DNA from: Paenibacillus xylanilyticus
Lineage (GTDB): Bacteria; Bacillota; Bacilli; Paenibacillales; Paenibacillaceae
NCBI RefSeq assembly: GCF_009664365.1
Contig: NZ_CP044310.1
Location: forward strand, 6,263,501 to 6,327,500
DNA length: 64,000 nt
Reading direction: 5' to 3'
Part shown: in pieces, positions 1-7,693 of the stretch
How positions within the stretch are numbered: the stretch's first letter is position 1
How the letters are laid out: the number at the start of each line of letters is the position of its first letter
Made by a program: the position numbers and the translations under genes
The notes under the pieces: model-generated
The model's database searches: none
What the model was told of the DNA's origin: nothing
Seen by the model: the letters and a program-made list of their open reading frames with translations, nothing else

Positions 1-1259
1 GCGGTTTTGTGTCCAATGGACTCCGCATCGTCATAGCTGATGAAGCGCTTGTTGGAGGCGTTATAGAGAAACGGCACTTTGGCTGTGTCGTTCCAATAGC
101 GTGTGTATCCATTCTTATTAATATAGTTCGCTTCCAGATCGTAAAAGTCAAAGGAGCCTGCCTCCCAAGTTCCTATAGAAGAACCACCCGAACACGTTTG
201 ATACTGGCCGTTATTCGCCTGTGCACATCCATCCCAGCCTCGACCGTAAAATGGAACACCCAGCACCAGCTTGGCAGCCGGTACTCCTGCATTCAGATGT
301 CCTTGTGCTCCGGCAGCCACATTAAAAGTATTGCTATCTGGTACCCCTGCACTTGCAGCGGCAGGATCCGCATTCAGCGGTGCATTGTGTGCGCTGATTT
401 TCTGCCAGGCTCCGTTAAAATCGTAGGTCATGATGTTAATCCAGTCAACGATGGAAGCGATGTTCGCAAGCTCCGTATTGGCAGCATAGGTTGGAGATGC
501 TCCGCTTGCAATCGTAAGCAGGTACTCTTTGCCGTCAACGGCTTCTGCCGCATCCAGCTTCTCGCGGATTTTGCTTAGGAGAAGGGTATAATTTTGCTTA
601 TCTTCTGGACGCTTGCTGTTGCCATCCAGCCCGCCTGATACCGGATATTCCCAGTCAAGATCCACTCCGTCAAAGTTGTATTTCCGCAGGAAATCGACGG
701 CAGAGTTGGCAAAGACCTCACGGGTAGCTGATGTTGCGGCTACATCGGAGAAACGGTTGGACCACGTCCATCCTCCAATGGAGATGATTGTTTTCAGATT
801 CGGATTGACCTGCTTCAGCTTGTTGAGCTGATTAATATTCCCTGCATAGGGCTGATCCCATGTGTCCCCGGCAAATTGTTTGCCTGTGTCGATCCAGGGG
901 TCTCCGAGAACAATCGTTCCATTCGGTACATTGATTGTCTGGCTCTTCTCATTCTGGCAGCTCCAAGTCACCGGATTGGGGCCCGAAGGGTCTGGATTTC
1001 CATGAATGCCGTTCCAACAAATATCGGCAAAGGCATAGTTGATATGCGTCACCTTGGTGGGATCAATATCCGTCACATTGTAGTTTCGTCCGTATGCCGC
1101 CCAGGCAGGATAGTAACCGACAATTTTATAGGCTTCTGCTGCTTCGGCCGTTCGAGATTGAAGGGTAAATGAAGGGATGATGACAGATAAGAGCAGGACC
1201 ACACCGAGGAGAACCTTACCGACTTTTTTGAAACCCATGTGTTTGGCTTTATATGACAT
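1..1259 (-). CDS. GH18 chitinase, C-terminus cut off by window edge
   Basis: Secreted family 18 glycoside hydrolase that should cleave beta-1,4 GlcNAc polymers. The start codon is ATG at 1259-1257. A basic n-region and hydrophobic core end near an AEA signal-peptidase site at about residue 40, and the mature protein opens with YKIVGYYPAWAAYGRNY, typical of ChiA/ChiB-like chitinases. The catalytic motif DGVDLDWEYP (DxxDxDxE complete) lies near base 645, SIGGWTWS lies upstream of it, and MTYDFNG and GVPFYGRGW follow. The reading frame stays open to base 1, so the end of the catalytic domain and any carbohydrate-binding module are missing. The ATG overlaps the stop codon of the preceding chitinase gene (TAATG), with AGGAGG about 10 bases upstream, so it is the second gene of an operon and probably translationally coupled. 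Confidence 0.93.
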   Translation of the reverse strand, partial: MSYKAKHMGFKKVGKVLLGVVLLLSVIIPSFTLQSRTAEAAEAYKIVGYYPAWAAYGRNYNVTDIDPTKVTHINYAFADICWNGIHGNPDPSGPNPVTWSCQNEKSQTINVPNGTIVLGDPWIDTGKQFAGDTWDQPYAGNINQLNKLKQVNPNLKTIISIGGWTWSNRFSDVAATSATREVFANSAVDFLRKYNFDGVDLDWEYPVSGGLDGNSKRPEDKQNYTLLLSKIREKLDAAEAVDGKEYLLTIASGASPTYAANTELANIASIVDWINIMTYDFNGAWQKISAHNAPLNADPAAASAGVPDSNTFNVAAGAQGHLNAGVPAAKLVLGVPFYGRGWDGCAQANNGQYQTCSGGSSIGTWEAGSFDFYDLEANYINKNGYTRYWNDTAKVPFLYNASNKRFISYDDAESIGHKT

Positions 1260-2836
1260 TAGTACACAACCTCCTTCGTCGTTTGCGTGCTGAGCCCGTT
1301 CAGATACGAACGATGTGCGTTTGAAAATTGATGGTTCGTATATGCATCCCAGTTAATGGACCAGGTCATAATGCCCTTAAGGCCCGGATACCCCGCGGGT
1401 TGGCGCAAAGTATAAGAACCGCCGTAGGATACACCCTTGATCAAGTAATTCAATGCCTTCTGCAGCTCGGCAGGTGATGTATAGCCCCCACCGGCTGCCT
1501 GCTGGGATGCCGGTACACCGATCGCAATCTGATCCGGACGCAACGGACTGAAGAATGAACCCGAGCTTCCACCTACTTGAAAGCCCTGAAGCAGCATCTC
1601 GGCCATGGCTACGTGGAAATCAGCTGTGCCCTGAGCGTAGGAGCGCCCGTCCAGCCCGACCATGGAGCCACTGTTGTAGTGCTGCACATGGAGCAACGTC
1701 AGGTCGTTACGCAAGGCATGGATCACCGGCAGATATGCTCCCCAGGGACCGCCATAGGACAGATAACCACCTTGGACATAGGCCGTCTCCGGTGCTGCTG
1801 TAAGTATGAACTCACTGCCAAAGTGTGACTTGACCGCCTTGACACCCTGGATGAGATTAACGATCTTGGGTGTCGTCGGATTACGGAAATCGGTATCCCC
1901 TGCATTCAGGGAGAGGGAGCTTCCTTCCAGGTCGATATCCAGACCATTGAAACCGTAAGTTGAAATAATGGATTTCAGTGACTCCTCGAACTGCTGCCTC
2001 TTGCTCGCATCGGTAAGCTCAATCGTTCCATTGGCTCCTCCCATGGACAGCAGTACTTTTTTTCCCTGACTCTGAAGATACGCAATATCCGATTTGAATT
2101 CGGCTGTCGTTGCGTTATATGGAGTAAAAGCGAGCGTGCCGCTGCCGTGCGAAACCGGTTCGGCAAAGGAAACATTAATGATGTCGTAAGCTGTGGATAC
2201 GTTGCGAAGTCTGATATTGGTAGAGCCATTGTCGAAGTTGTGCCAGTAGCCGATCAGCCATTTGTTACCGATTGGCCCCGGATTCGGAGTTCCCGTGGAA
2301 GTCGTTACACTGAGGGGATTGCTTGCAGCAGACACATTGCCTGCAGCATCTTTTGCTTTTACTGTAAAAACATAAGCTGTGCCGCTAGTTAGCCCACTTA
2401 TTGTCGTTGTTACAGCTGAGGTGCTCTTCACGAGAGCCCCATTTTGGTAAACGTCGTATCCGGTCACCCCCACATTATCCGTGGATGCACTCCAGGTAAG
2501 CTGGACTGAGGTTGCCGTGATCGAAGATGAGGTTAAGCCTGCAGGAATGGAGGGTGGGGTTGTATCCGGAACAGGTGTCTCTCCTCCCTCCCCGGGACCA
2601 TCTCCAACATAGGTCCATAGTGCAGGAACCAGAGGAGGCTCCCAGCCGTTCAAAGCCGTATGGGACTGAATGCATTCATAATTTTTGTTTTGATATGTTA
2701 CGAGGTCTCCTTTCTTGTATGCGGTGCCGGCCTGCCACTGGGCAGCGGCGTCTGCTCTTGGTGCAAACCACGAAATGATCAGAAGAAATGCCAAAGCGAC
2801 TATGATAACCGGGCGGACTCGAACAGCTTGATTCAA
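1259..2836 (-). CDS. GH18 chitinase with CBM5/12 and fibronectin III modules
   Basis: Secreted modular chitinase, 525 aa. Order: signal peptide ending near ADA (residue ~31), a CBM5/12 chitin-binding module (WQAGTAYKKGDLVTYQNKNY, residues ~33-78), a short linker, one fibronectin type III domain (~93-180) and a ChiD-like GH18 catalytic domain (~190-515). The catalytic signature reads NGLDIDLEG: the D-x-D-x-E core is kept, but the first Asp of the usual DxxDxDxE is Asn. The start is TTG, chosen because AGGAGG sits 8 bases upstream and the signal peptide begins there. It is the promoter-proximal gene of a two-chitinase operon; its TAA stop shares one base with the next ATG. The CBM and FnIII suggest action on insoluble chitin alongside the downstream enzyme. 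Confidence 0.93.
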   Translation of the reverse strand: MNQAVRVRPVIIVALAFLLIISWFAPRADAAAQWQAGTAYKKGDLVTYQNKNYECIQSHTALNGWEPPLVPALWTYVGDGPGEGGETPVPDTTPPSIPAGLTSSSITATSVQLTWSASTDNVGVTGYDVYQNGALVKSTSAVTTTISGLTSGTAYVFTVKAKDAAGNVSAASNPLSVTTSTGTPNPGPIGNKWLIGYWHNFDNGSTNIRLRNVSTAYDIINVSFAEPVSHGSGTLAFTPYNATTAEFKSDIAYLQSQGKKVLLSMGGANGTIELTDASKRQQFEESLKSIISTYGFNGLDIDLEGSSLSLNAGDTDFRNPTTPKIVNLIQGVKAVKSHFGSEFILTAAPETAYVQGGYLSYGGPWGAYLPVIHALRNDLTLLHVQHYNSGSMVGLDGRSYAQGTADFHVAMAEMLLQGFQVGGSSGSFFSPLRPDQIAIGVPASQQAAGGGYTSPAELQKALNYLIKGVSYGGSYTLRQPAGYPGLKGIMTWSINWDAYTNHQFSNAHRSYLNGLSTQTTKEVVY

Positions 2837-3116
2837 GCAAAATCCCTCCTGTACTCAGCTTGTTTTCACCTTGCAAAAGCTTCTCTGTGCACTGGCATGT
2901 GATCTGCGGCGATAGGAATTTAATTCGTGATCCATATTTACGTTTGCAACTCCCCCTCTCTCTTCGACATCGGATCTGCCGTTCATTTACGTTTAAGATT
3001 AATGACATCCAAATTTTACAGGAAATTTACAGATCCTCATTTGTATTTAATCAGTAAACTGCAAATGAGATAAGGGATAAATTATTCTTTTGGAGGGCGA
3101 AAATTGAATATGACGC
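2837..3116. other. Intergenic region upstream of chitinase operon
   Basis: About 280 AT-rich bases between the chitinase operon start and the terminator of the pectinesterase gene. It should hold the chitinase promoter on the minus strand. I see no convincing cre site, palindrome or small gene in it. Confidence 0.5.
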
Positions 3117-3166
3117 AAAAAAAAAAGACTGTCTGCCAAGCCCCTAACGGACTTGAAAGACAGCCT
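3117..3166 (-). terminator. Rho-independent terminator of pectinesterase gene
   Basis: On the minus strand GGCTGTCT...AGACAGTC pairs, with an inner CAAG/CTTG pairing around a short loop, followed by a run of about ten T. It lies about 65 bases past the pectinesterase stop. Confidence 0.8.
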
Positions 3167-3229
3167 TGTATAAAGCTCCCGCAGCAGGCAGTATAACGTT
3201 GCCCCTGAGGAACTAGGAATTGTTAAGCT

Positions 3230-4030
3230 TCAGCCAAAGGGCTGCCATTCATCCTCTCCGGATAGCACGCGAGATAATGAATATTCCCCGGCCTGCTCCT
3301 CATTCAAAATGGTTGCCCACGGCACTCGCCCCGCCCCGCTCCCTGCTCCCGGGCCCCTGCTGTTATATTCGGCGAACACCACGCTGGCCTCTGCATCAGG
3401 TTTGTTCCAGTTATGCCAGCCCTCCTGCTTCACATGAGCACCCATCCAGCAATGCAGGAAGCATACTTTGGCGTGATTTCTCCACGGCCTGCCGAGGTAT
3501 ACGGATTGCGGAGGTGCATTGCTGGTCAGGGAGCAGTCGATGAACACATAGCCGTACCGGACATCTTCCGGTGTAGAAGCTGCAGTGATCCAGCCATGAA
3601 CTGCCTCTGCAGAGGCAGTAGGGTCATCAAACGCGCGTTTCTTCGCAAAAATCTCACAACCCTTGAATACAGCTGTAGCCGAACCAAAAATAAAATCGAT
3701 ATCGCCCTCGATATAACAGTCTTCATAATATTGGCGCAGCTTCCGCCTTTCTGCCCCTTCTCGGGGACCACCGAAGAAGCTCCGATCTATTGGCTGTTCC
3801 GGAAGCGGCCCGGTGAAGATCGTATCCTGATGTCCGATGAAACGACATTTGCGAAAAGCGGTCAGGTCCCCATCCACATATACGGCAAGAGCCTGCCCAA
3901 CATCCTTGCCGGGACCGGCCGAATTTACGAAGGAATCAATCGCAGCCTGAATCGTGGCAAAATCACCGCTCCCATCGAGTGAAACCGTATATGTGCGGGC
4001 GTTCTTATCCTTGGATATCGACTCTTTCAT
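3230..4030 (-). CDS. Pectinesterase (CE8) with internal deletion
   Basis: Pectin methylesterase family protein, 266 aa from the ATG with AAGGAGG 9 bases upstream. It would de-esterify homogalacturonan. The N-terminal DGSGDFATIQAAID motif, GHQDTIF (catalytic Gln/Asp), DIDFIFG (catalytic Asp) and YLGRPW (Arg) are all present. However, the sequence jumps at about residue 33 from IQAAIDS straight to NSAGPGKDVGQALAVYVDGD. In relatives roughly 60-80 residues of beta-helix, including the first pectinesterase signature (K-x-G-x-Y-x-E), lie between these blocks. The joint is in frame, so the gene is open but structurally shortened. No signal peptide is visible, so the product looks cytoplasmic, as in enzymes acting on imported oligogalacturonides. 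A cre-like site lies 43 bases upstream. Activity is doubtful because the fold is incomplete. Confidence 0.85.
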   Translation of the reverse strand: MKESISKDKNARTYTVSLDGSGDFATIQAAIDSFVNSAGPGKDVGQALAVYVDGDLTAFRKCRFIGHQDTIFTGPLPEQPIDRSFFGGPREGAERRKLRQYYEDCYIEGDIDFIFGSATAVFKGCEIFAKKRAFDDPTASAEAVHGWITAASTPEDVRYGYVFIDCSLTSNAPPQSVYLGRPWRNHAKVCFLHCWMGAHVKQEGWHNWNKPDAEASVVFAEYNSRGPGAGSGAGRVPWATILNEEQAGEYSLSRVLSGEDEWQPFG

Positions 4031-4072
4031 GACCAACGGCCTCCTTATTTTTAGCGTCCGTACACTTCGAAT

Positions 4073-4086
4073 TGAATGCGTTTACA
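4073..4086 (-). promoter_or_regulatory. cre-like catabolite repression site
   Basis: TGAATGCGTTTACA matches the cre consensus TGWAANCGNTNWCA at all but one defined position. It lies 43 bases upstream of the pectinesterase start, where CcpA binding would block transcription. This fits glucose repression of a pectin-use gene. Confidence 0.5.
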
Positions 4087-4196
4087 ACAAATTTGTCCCA
4101 TCTTAGCAGAGTCCACATGGCTTGACAATATCAAAATATCTGTGACTACAATACAAATAGGATATACAAGCGGAAAACAGAAGGAAGGAATACGAC

Positions 4197-4976
4197 ATGA
4201 TTATTGATGTACAACACGTGACTTGGAAAAGGGGACCGATCACCCTGCTGAACGATGTCAGCTGGCGGGTTAATGATGGAGAACACTGGGCACTGCTCGG
4301 CCTGAATGGCTCCGGCAAGACCACGCTGCTTAACATGATCACCGGTTACCTCTGGCCTACCGAAGGCTCGATTTCGGTGCTTGGACATCCGTATGGAGAG
4401 GTCGACCTGCGTGAACTGCGCAAAACCATCGGTTGGGTCAGTTCTTCCCTCCAGGAGAAATTACATGGGACGGATCGGACTCAATATGTCGTCATTAGCG
4501 GCAAGCATGCCACGATTGGTCTATATGACAAGTTATCCGATGAGGATCTGGATCAGGCCCGGGAACTGATGACCACTCTTGGCTGTCAGCACTTGTGGGA
4601 TCGCGAATATCGAACCTGCTCCCAGGGCGAGAAGCAGAAGCTTCTTATTGCCAGAGCCCTGATGGCGAATCCGCGCATTCTTATTTTGGACGAGCCCTGC
4701 AATGGGCTTGATCTGTTCTCCCGTGAGCGGTTGCTGGAGAGTATCAGCGAATTATCGCAGAGACCAGACTCTCCTTCCCTGATCTACGTGACCCACCATA
4801 CCGAAGAGATTCTGCCCGTGTTCAGTCATAGTCTCCTGCTTCGGCGAGGTGAGGTTGTGAGCAGCGGGCTAACCTCTGAGGTGATGAACACCGAAGTGTT
4901 GAGCATCTTTTTTGAAGCCCCTGTAGATGTGGACCGACATGGAGATCGTGTCTATGTGAGAGCAGCCGTTAAATAA
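4197..4976 (+). CDS. ABC transporter ATP-binding protein (YlmA-like)
   Basis: Single ATP-binding cassette, 259 aa. Walker A is GLNGSGKTT (residues ~36-44), the Q-loop region is VSSSLQEKL, the ABC signature is in the variant form CSQGEKQK, and Walker B is ILILDEPCNGLD with a downstream switch His in YVTHHTEE. It resembles the B. subtilis YlmA/ModF-like group, ATPases found without an adjacent permease. No membrane or substrate-binding gene lies next to it here, so the partner and substrate are unknown; it could also act outside transport. The start has a GGAAGGA ribosome site about 9 bases upstream. Transcription ends at the bidirectional hairpin at 5011-5050. Confidence 0.85.
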   Translation: MIIDVQHVTWKRGPITLLNDVSWRVNDGEHWALLGLNGSGKTTLLNMITGYLWPTEGSISVLGHPYGEVDLRELRKTIGWVSSSLQEKLHGTDRTQYVVISGKHATIGLYDKLSDEDLDQARELMTTLGCQHLWDREYRTCSQGEKQKLLIARALMANPRILILDEPCNGLDLFSRERLLESISELSQRPDSPSLIYVTHHTEEILPVFSHSLLLRRGEVVSSGLTSEVMNTEVLSIFFEAPVDVDRHGDRVYVRAAVK

Positions 4977-5010
4977 ACAGCTCCTCTGCACACAGCCTGA
5001 GTACTTAAAA

Positions 5011-5050
5011 AGCCAAAAAACTTATCCACATGTGGATAGGTTTTTTGGCT
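5011..5050. terminator. Bidirectional terminator
   Basis: A perfect inverted repeat: AGCCAAAAAACTTATCCACA pairs with its complement, giving A-rich and T-rich flanks so it can work on either strand. It separates the ABC ATPase gene from the convergent exopolysaccharide operon. Confidence 0.85.
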
Positions 5051-5193
5051 GCTTCAGGTTATTCCATCTATCCACAGCATGCTGTGTGTTATTTGCTTGC
5101 CGAGTGGAACAAAAACAGCGGAATTCGTTGTCTGCGCAGCCTTCCGTTTCCATTGTTCGAAAGATAATACCTATTGTGCACGTGCTCTTCCAT

Positions 5194-5232
5194 AAAAAAA
5201 GACTGCCTCTGAACAGGTCAGAAACAGCCTTT
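5194..5232 (-). terminator. Terminator of the exopolysaccharide operon
   Basis: On the minus strand an imperfect stem (AGGCTG-TTTCTGA with TCAGAGG-CAGTCT) is followed by seven T. It starts about 20 bases past the glycosyltransferase stop. Confidence 0.7.
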
Positions 5233-5250
5233 GTTTTACCATCAATGAAC

Positions 5251-6546
5251 TCAGCCGAATCGCTGCGTTTTATACCATTTGGTTTCTCTGCGGAACAGCT
5301 TGTCCCCAATGAGAGAGACAAATGCCTTAACAGAGATAACCAGAAACAGCTGGGCATATGTGAAGTAGGAAAGGCAAGCCACAATGAAGTTTTGGGTATT
5401 GCTCTGTCCAATATCGGCGGAGAGCGCCAGATTAATTTGCAGTACATAAATGTAATACATAAGTGCCCAAGCGATAACCAGATACACGTATACGTCCCCG
5501 GAGAACTGAAATGGAGAAATCACGTTGGGATTAAACAGTGCGATAACTTGGTATACAAGGTTAGAAACAAAGATAATATCCGAAACAATAATAGCGATCA
5601 TAAACCAGAAATAACTCGCAGCATAGTACAGGACATGGAGTTTAATTCTCCAGCTTGTACGGTCGAATAGATGCTTAATATTATCAATAACGACCTGATA
5701 GTTTCCCTTGGACCAGCGCTGGCGTTGTTTCATATACACTTTCAGCTGCTCCGGCTCCTGTTGATAGGCTTCCGCTTGCGGCGCCAATGCAATAAGCTGA
5801 CCACGGGTAAGAATATCGAACGACACAGCCGTATCTTCTGTAATGGCGTCGGGATCCCATCCGCCAATTTCACGAATCAGATTGGCCTTAATGATATAGT
5901 TGGTGCCCGGGATCGTCCCGAGCTTGAATAACTCCCATAGCCCGGTGTGGTGAACGCGCTGAACGGTTACAAGCTCCAGATTAATACAGCGGGAGAGAAA
6001 ATTCTGCCCCCGGTTACGAGCCTTATTACGTCCAAATACAGCACCATGCTTCTCTGGATTCTCCAGCGCTTTCTGTGTCAGAAACATTAATGCATTTCGT
6101 TCAGGCGCCGCATCTGCATCATAAATGCAGATCCATTCGCCCCAGGCAAGTTCGAGACCATCATTCAGGGCCCCGGATTTCCCTCCTGTGCCTTTCCGCT
6201 CCAGAATCGTGAAATCCCGGTCTGCATAGCTGCTCTTTGCCTTGAGCTCCTTCAGCCGTTCAGCTGTATCATCCGTGCAGTTATCTGCGATGACGATGAC
6301 CTGAACTTTATGTTCGGGATAGTTCAGACGAAGAATATGCTCAACCGTGGAAACGATAACTACGCCTTCATTATGTGCAGGCACCATAACCGTTACCGTT
6401 GGATAATCATCCATGTTCTCCGGGATTTGAATTCCCTTTTTCTCTTGTTTATTGATGAATCGAATAGCCCCGGCCATAATGACAATAGATTCAGTGACCG
6501 ATATCCAGATACTAAGAATGGACATCAGCAGCAGGAAATCAGCCAT
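5251..6546 (-). CDS. Processive family 2 glycosyltransferase (YdaM/PgaC-like)
   Basis: Membrane-bound polysaccharide synthase, 431 aa. One N-terminal membrane segment (residues ~5-30) precedes a GT2 catalytic domain carrying ADNCTDDT, the DxD motif in YDADAAPE, the acceptor motif TEDTAVSF and the processivity motif QRQRW; about four membrane segments follow from residue ~300. This is the arrangement of synthases that polymerise and export beta-linked sugars (IcaA/PgaC, BcsA, B. subtilis YdaM). The ATG overlaps the end of the 47-aa membrane-peptide gene by 8 bases, with GGAGGAAG upstream. The operon partners (GH8-like hydrolase, degenerate GGDEF protein) point to exopolysaccharide made under c-di-GMP control. 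The sugar cannot be told from sequence. Confidence 0.9.
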   Translation of the reverse strand: MADFLLLMSILSIWISVTESIVIMAGAIRFINKQEKKGIQIPENMDDYPTVTVMVPAHNEGVVIVSTVEHILRLNYPEHKVQVIVIADNCTDDTAERLKELKAKSSYADRDFTILERKGTGGKSGALNDGLELAWGEWICIYDADAAPERNALMFLTQKALENPEKHGAVFGRNKARNRGQNFLSRCINLELVTVQRVHHTGLWELFKLGTIPGTNYIIKANLIREIGGWDPDAITEDTAVSFDILTRGQLIALAPQAEAYQQEPEQLKVYMKQRQRWSKGNYQVVIDNIKHLFDRTSWRIKLHVLYYAASYFWFMIAIIVSDIIFVSNLVYQVIALFNPNVISPFQFSGDVYVYLVIAWALMYYIYVLQINLALSADIGQSNTQNFIVACLSYFTYAQLFLVISVKAFVSLIGDKLFRRETKWYKTQRFG

Positions 6547-6682
6547 TCAACTTCCTCCGATCATATTTCCTGTTGATTTTCCCTCGAAAACGCAGCGTCG
6601 CAACGGTTAAGATAAGTATGGTGATCGTGAAGAAACTACTGACGATAATGCAGAGCGGAACAAACCATGTTAAATAATTCAC
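6539..6682 (-). CDS. 47-aa single-pass membrane peptide in EPS operon
   Basis: Small protein, one hydrophobic segment (WFVPLCIIVSSFFTITILIL, residues ~6-25) followed by a strongly basic tail (RFRGKINRKYDRRK). The GTG start is chosen because AGGAGGAGG lies 8 bases upstream; the frame is open a little further, but without a ribosome site. Its start follows the GGDEF gene by about 20 bases and its stop overlaps the glycosyltransferase start (ATGGCTGA), so production is likely coupled to the synthase. I do not recognise a family. By position it could act like IcaD/PgaD, small membrane partners of GT2 synthases, but those have two membrane segments and about 100 residues; this is inference only. 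Confidence 0.65.
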   Translation of the reverse strand: MNYLTWFVPLCIIVSSFFTITILILTVATLRFRGKINRKYDRRKLNG

Positions 6683-6704
6683 CGGACTATGCCTCCTCCT
6701 GCAT

Positions 6705-7580
6705 CTAGATGTATTCTCCAATGAGATCTGTCTCTGTATTCCGTTCTAGCGCAGCAATTACAGCATCGATATCCTCGTACTTACTGAACTGTTCCTTCTG
6801 AAAAACAAGTGCACCGGAGCGAATAACCGTCTGCAGCTCGTTTCCCTTTTTATCGATAAATTGCAGATCCATCATGGCCTTTTTGATCCGTGCTGTGAGC
6901 ACAGGCAAATATTCCACATTGGTCATCGGACAGAGAATGACGAACCGTCCCCGGTCTACAAAAAACTTATAATCTTCGAACCGAATTTGCTTCTGAATGG
7001 TGTTCGACAGCTCAAGCAGGAACTGTGCATACCGAACGGATCCGAGTGATTCAAGGACCAGCGGCAGAAATTCAATCTTGAACATAGCCATGCTGAACCC
7101 ATACTGCTCCGAGTATCTTCTTGCCAGGTTACTCTGCTTGATAACCGTATCTGCAAGGGCCTCCTTATTGCCGAGGGTGGTGTCCAGATCCAGCTCGGGA
7201 TTGCGATCCTGCAGTTCCTGCAGCCGCTCCATCACACGTGCGCTTCGAACCAGACTGGCTTTAATGAAGGCAGCCACCGCCACATTGGCCGGAATCAGCA
7301 GCCACCATGAGAACGTCAGTACATCCACGTTCGCGTAGGTCACAAGCCATACAAAATAAGAAACCAGGTATACAAACCCGGCAACAACAGACACTCCGAC
7401 AGGTATCACAAAACCAAGGACCAGCGCGCCAAGCGACACAATGCTGAATATGACATCAAGCGTGGTAAAACTCTGATTCATGTAGATTTTGAGATAGATG
7501 ACGAGCTGCTGAATAACAGCTAATCCAATCAGACTGGCATATCCCCATGCGATACGTTGGATAGGTGCTTTGTTTCTCAT
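6705..7580 (-). CDS. Membrane protein with degenerate GGDEF domain (YdaK-like c-di-GMP receptor)
   Basis: Protein of 291 aa: about four membrane segments in residues 10-105, then a GGDEF-fold domain (~130-280). The region matching DxLTGLxNR reads TLGNKEALAD. The active-site GGDEF is replaced by DRGRF, so diguanylate cyclase activity is not expected. The inhibitory c-di-GMP site RxxD is kept as RFED, exactly five residues before DRGRF, the standard spacing. B. subtilis YdaK has this design (inactive cyclase, intact I-site, c-di-GMP receptor) and sits in an operon with a GH8-like protein and a GT2 synthase, as here. Most likely it senses c-di-GMP and switches on the neighbouring glycosyltransferase. 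The ATG has AAGGA five bases upstream. Confidence 0.85.
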   Translation of the reverse strand: MRNKAPIQRIAWGYASLIGLAVIQQLVIYLKIYMNQSFTTLDVIFSIVSLGALVLGFVIPVGVSVVAGFVYLVSYFVWLVTYANVDVLTFSWWLLIPANVAVAAFIKASLVRSARVMERLQELQDRNPELDLDTTLGNKEALADTVIKQSNLARRYSEQYGFSMAMFKIEFLPLVLESLGSVRYAQFLLELSNTIQKQIRFEDYKFFVDRGRFVILCPMTNVEYLPVLTARIKKAMMDLQFIDKKGNELQTVIRSGALVFQKEQFSKYEDIDAVIAALERNTETDLIGEYI

Positions 7581-7693
7581 AGTTTCCTTCTCTCCGATGG
7601 TTTAAGTTATGTCTTCTAGTAATCCGCCAATTTATGACATCATTAGACAATGGTATCCTACCATATCTATACCCAAATAAGATTACAAATCCA

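Noticed and set aside
5032..5670. 212-codon plus-strand frame
   Set aside because: It begins inside a terminator hairpin and runs antisense to the glycosyltransferase membrane segments.
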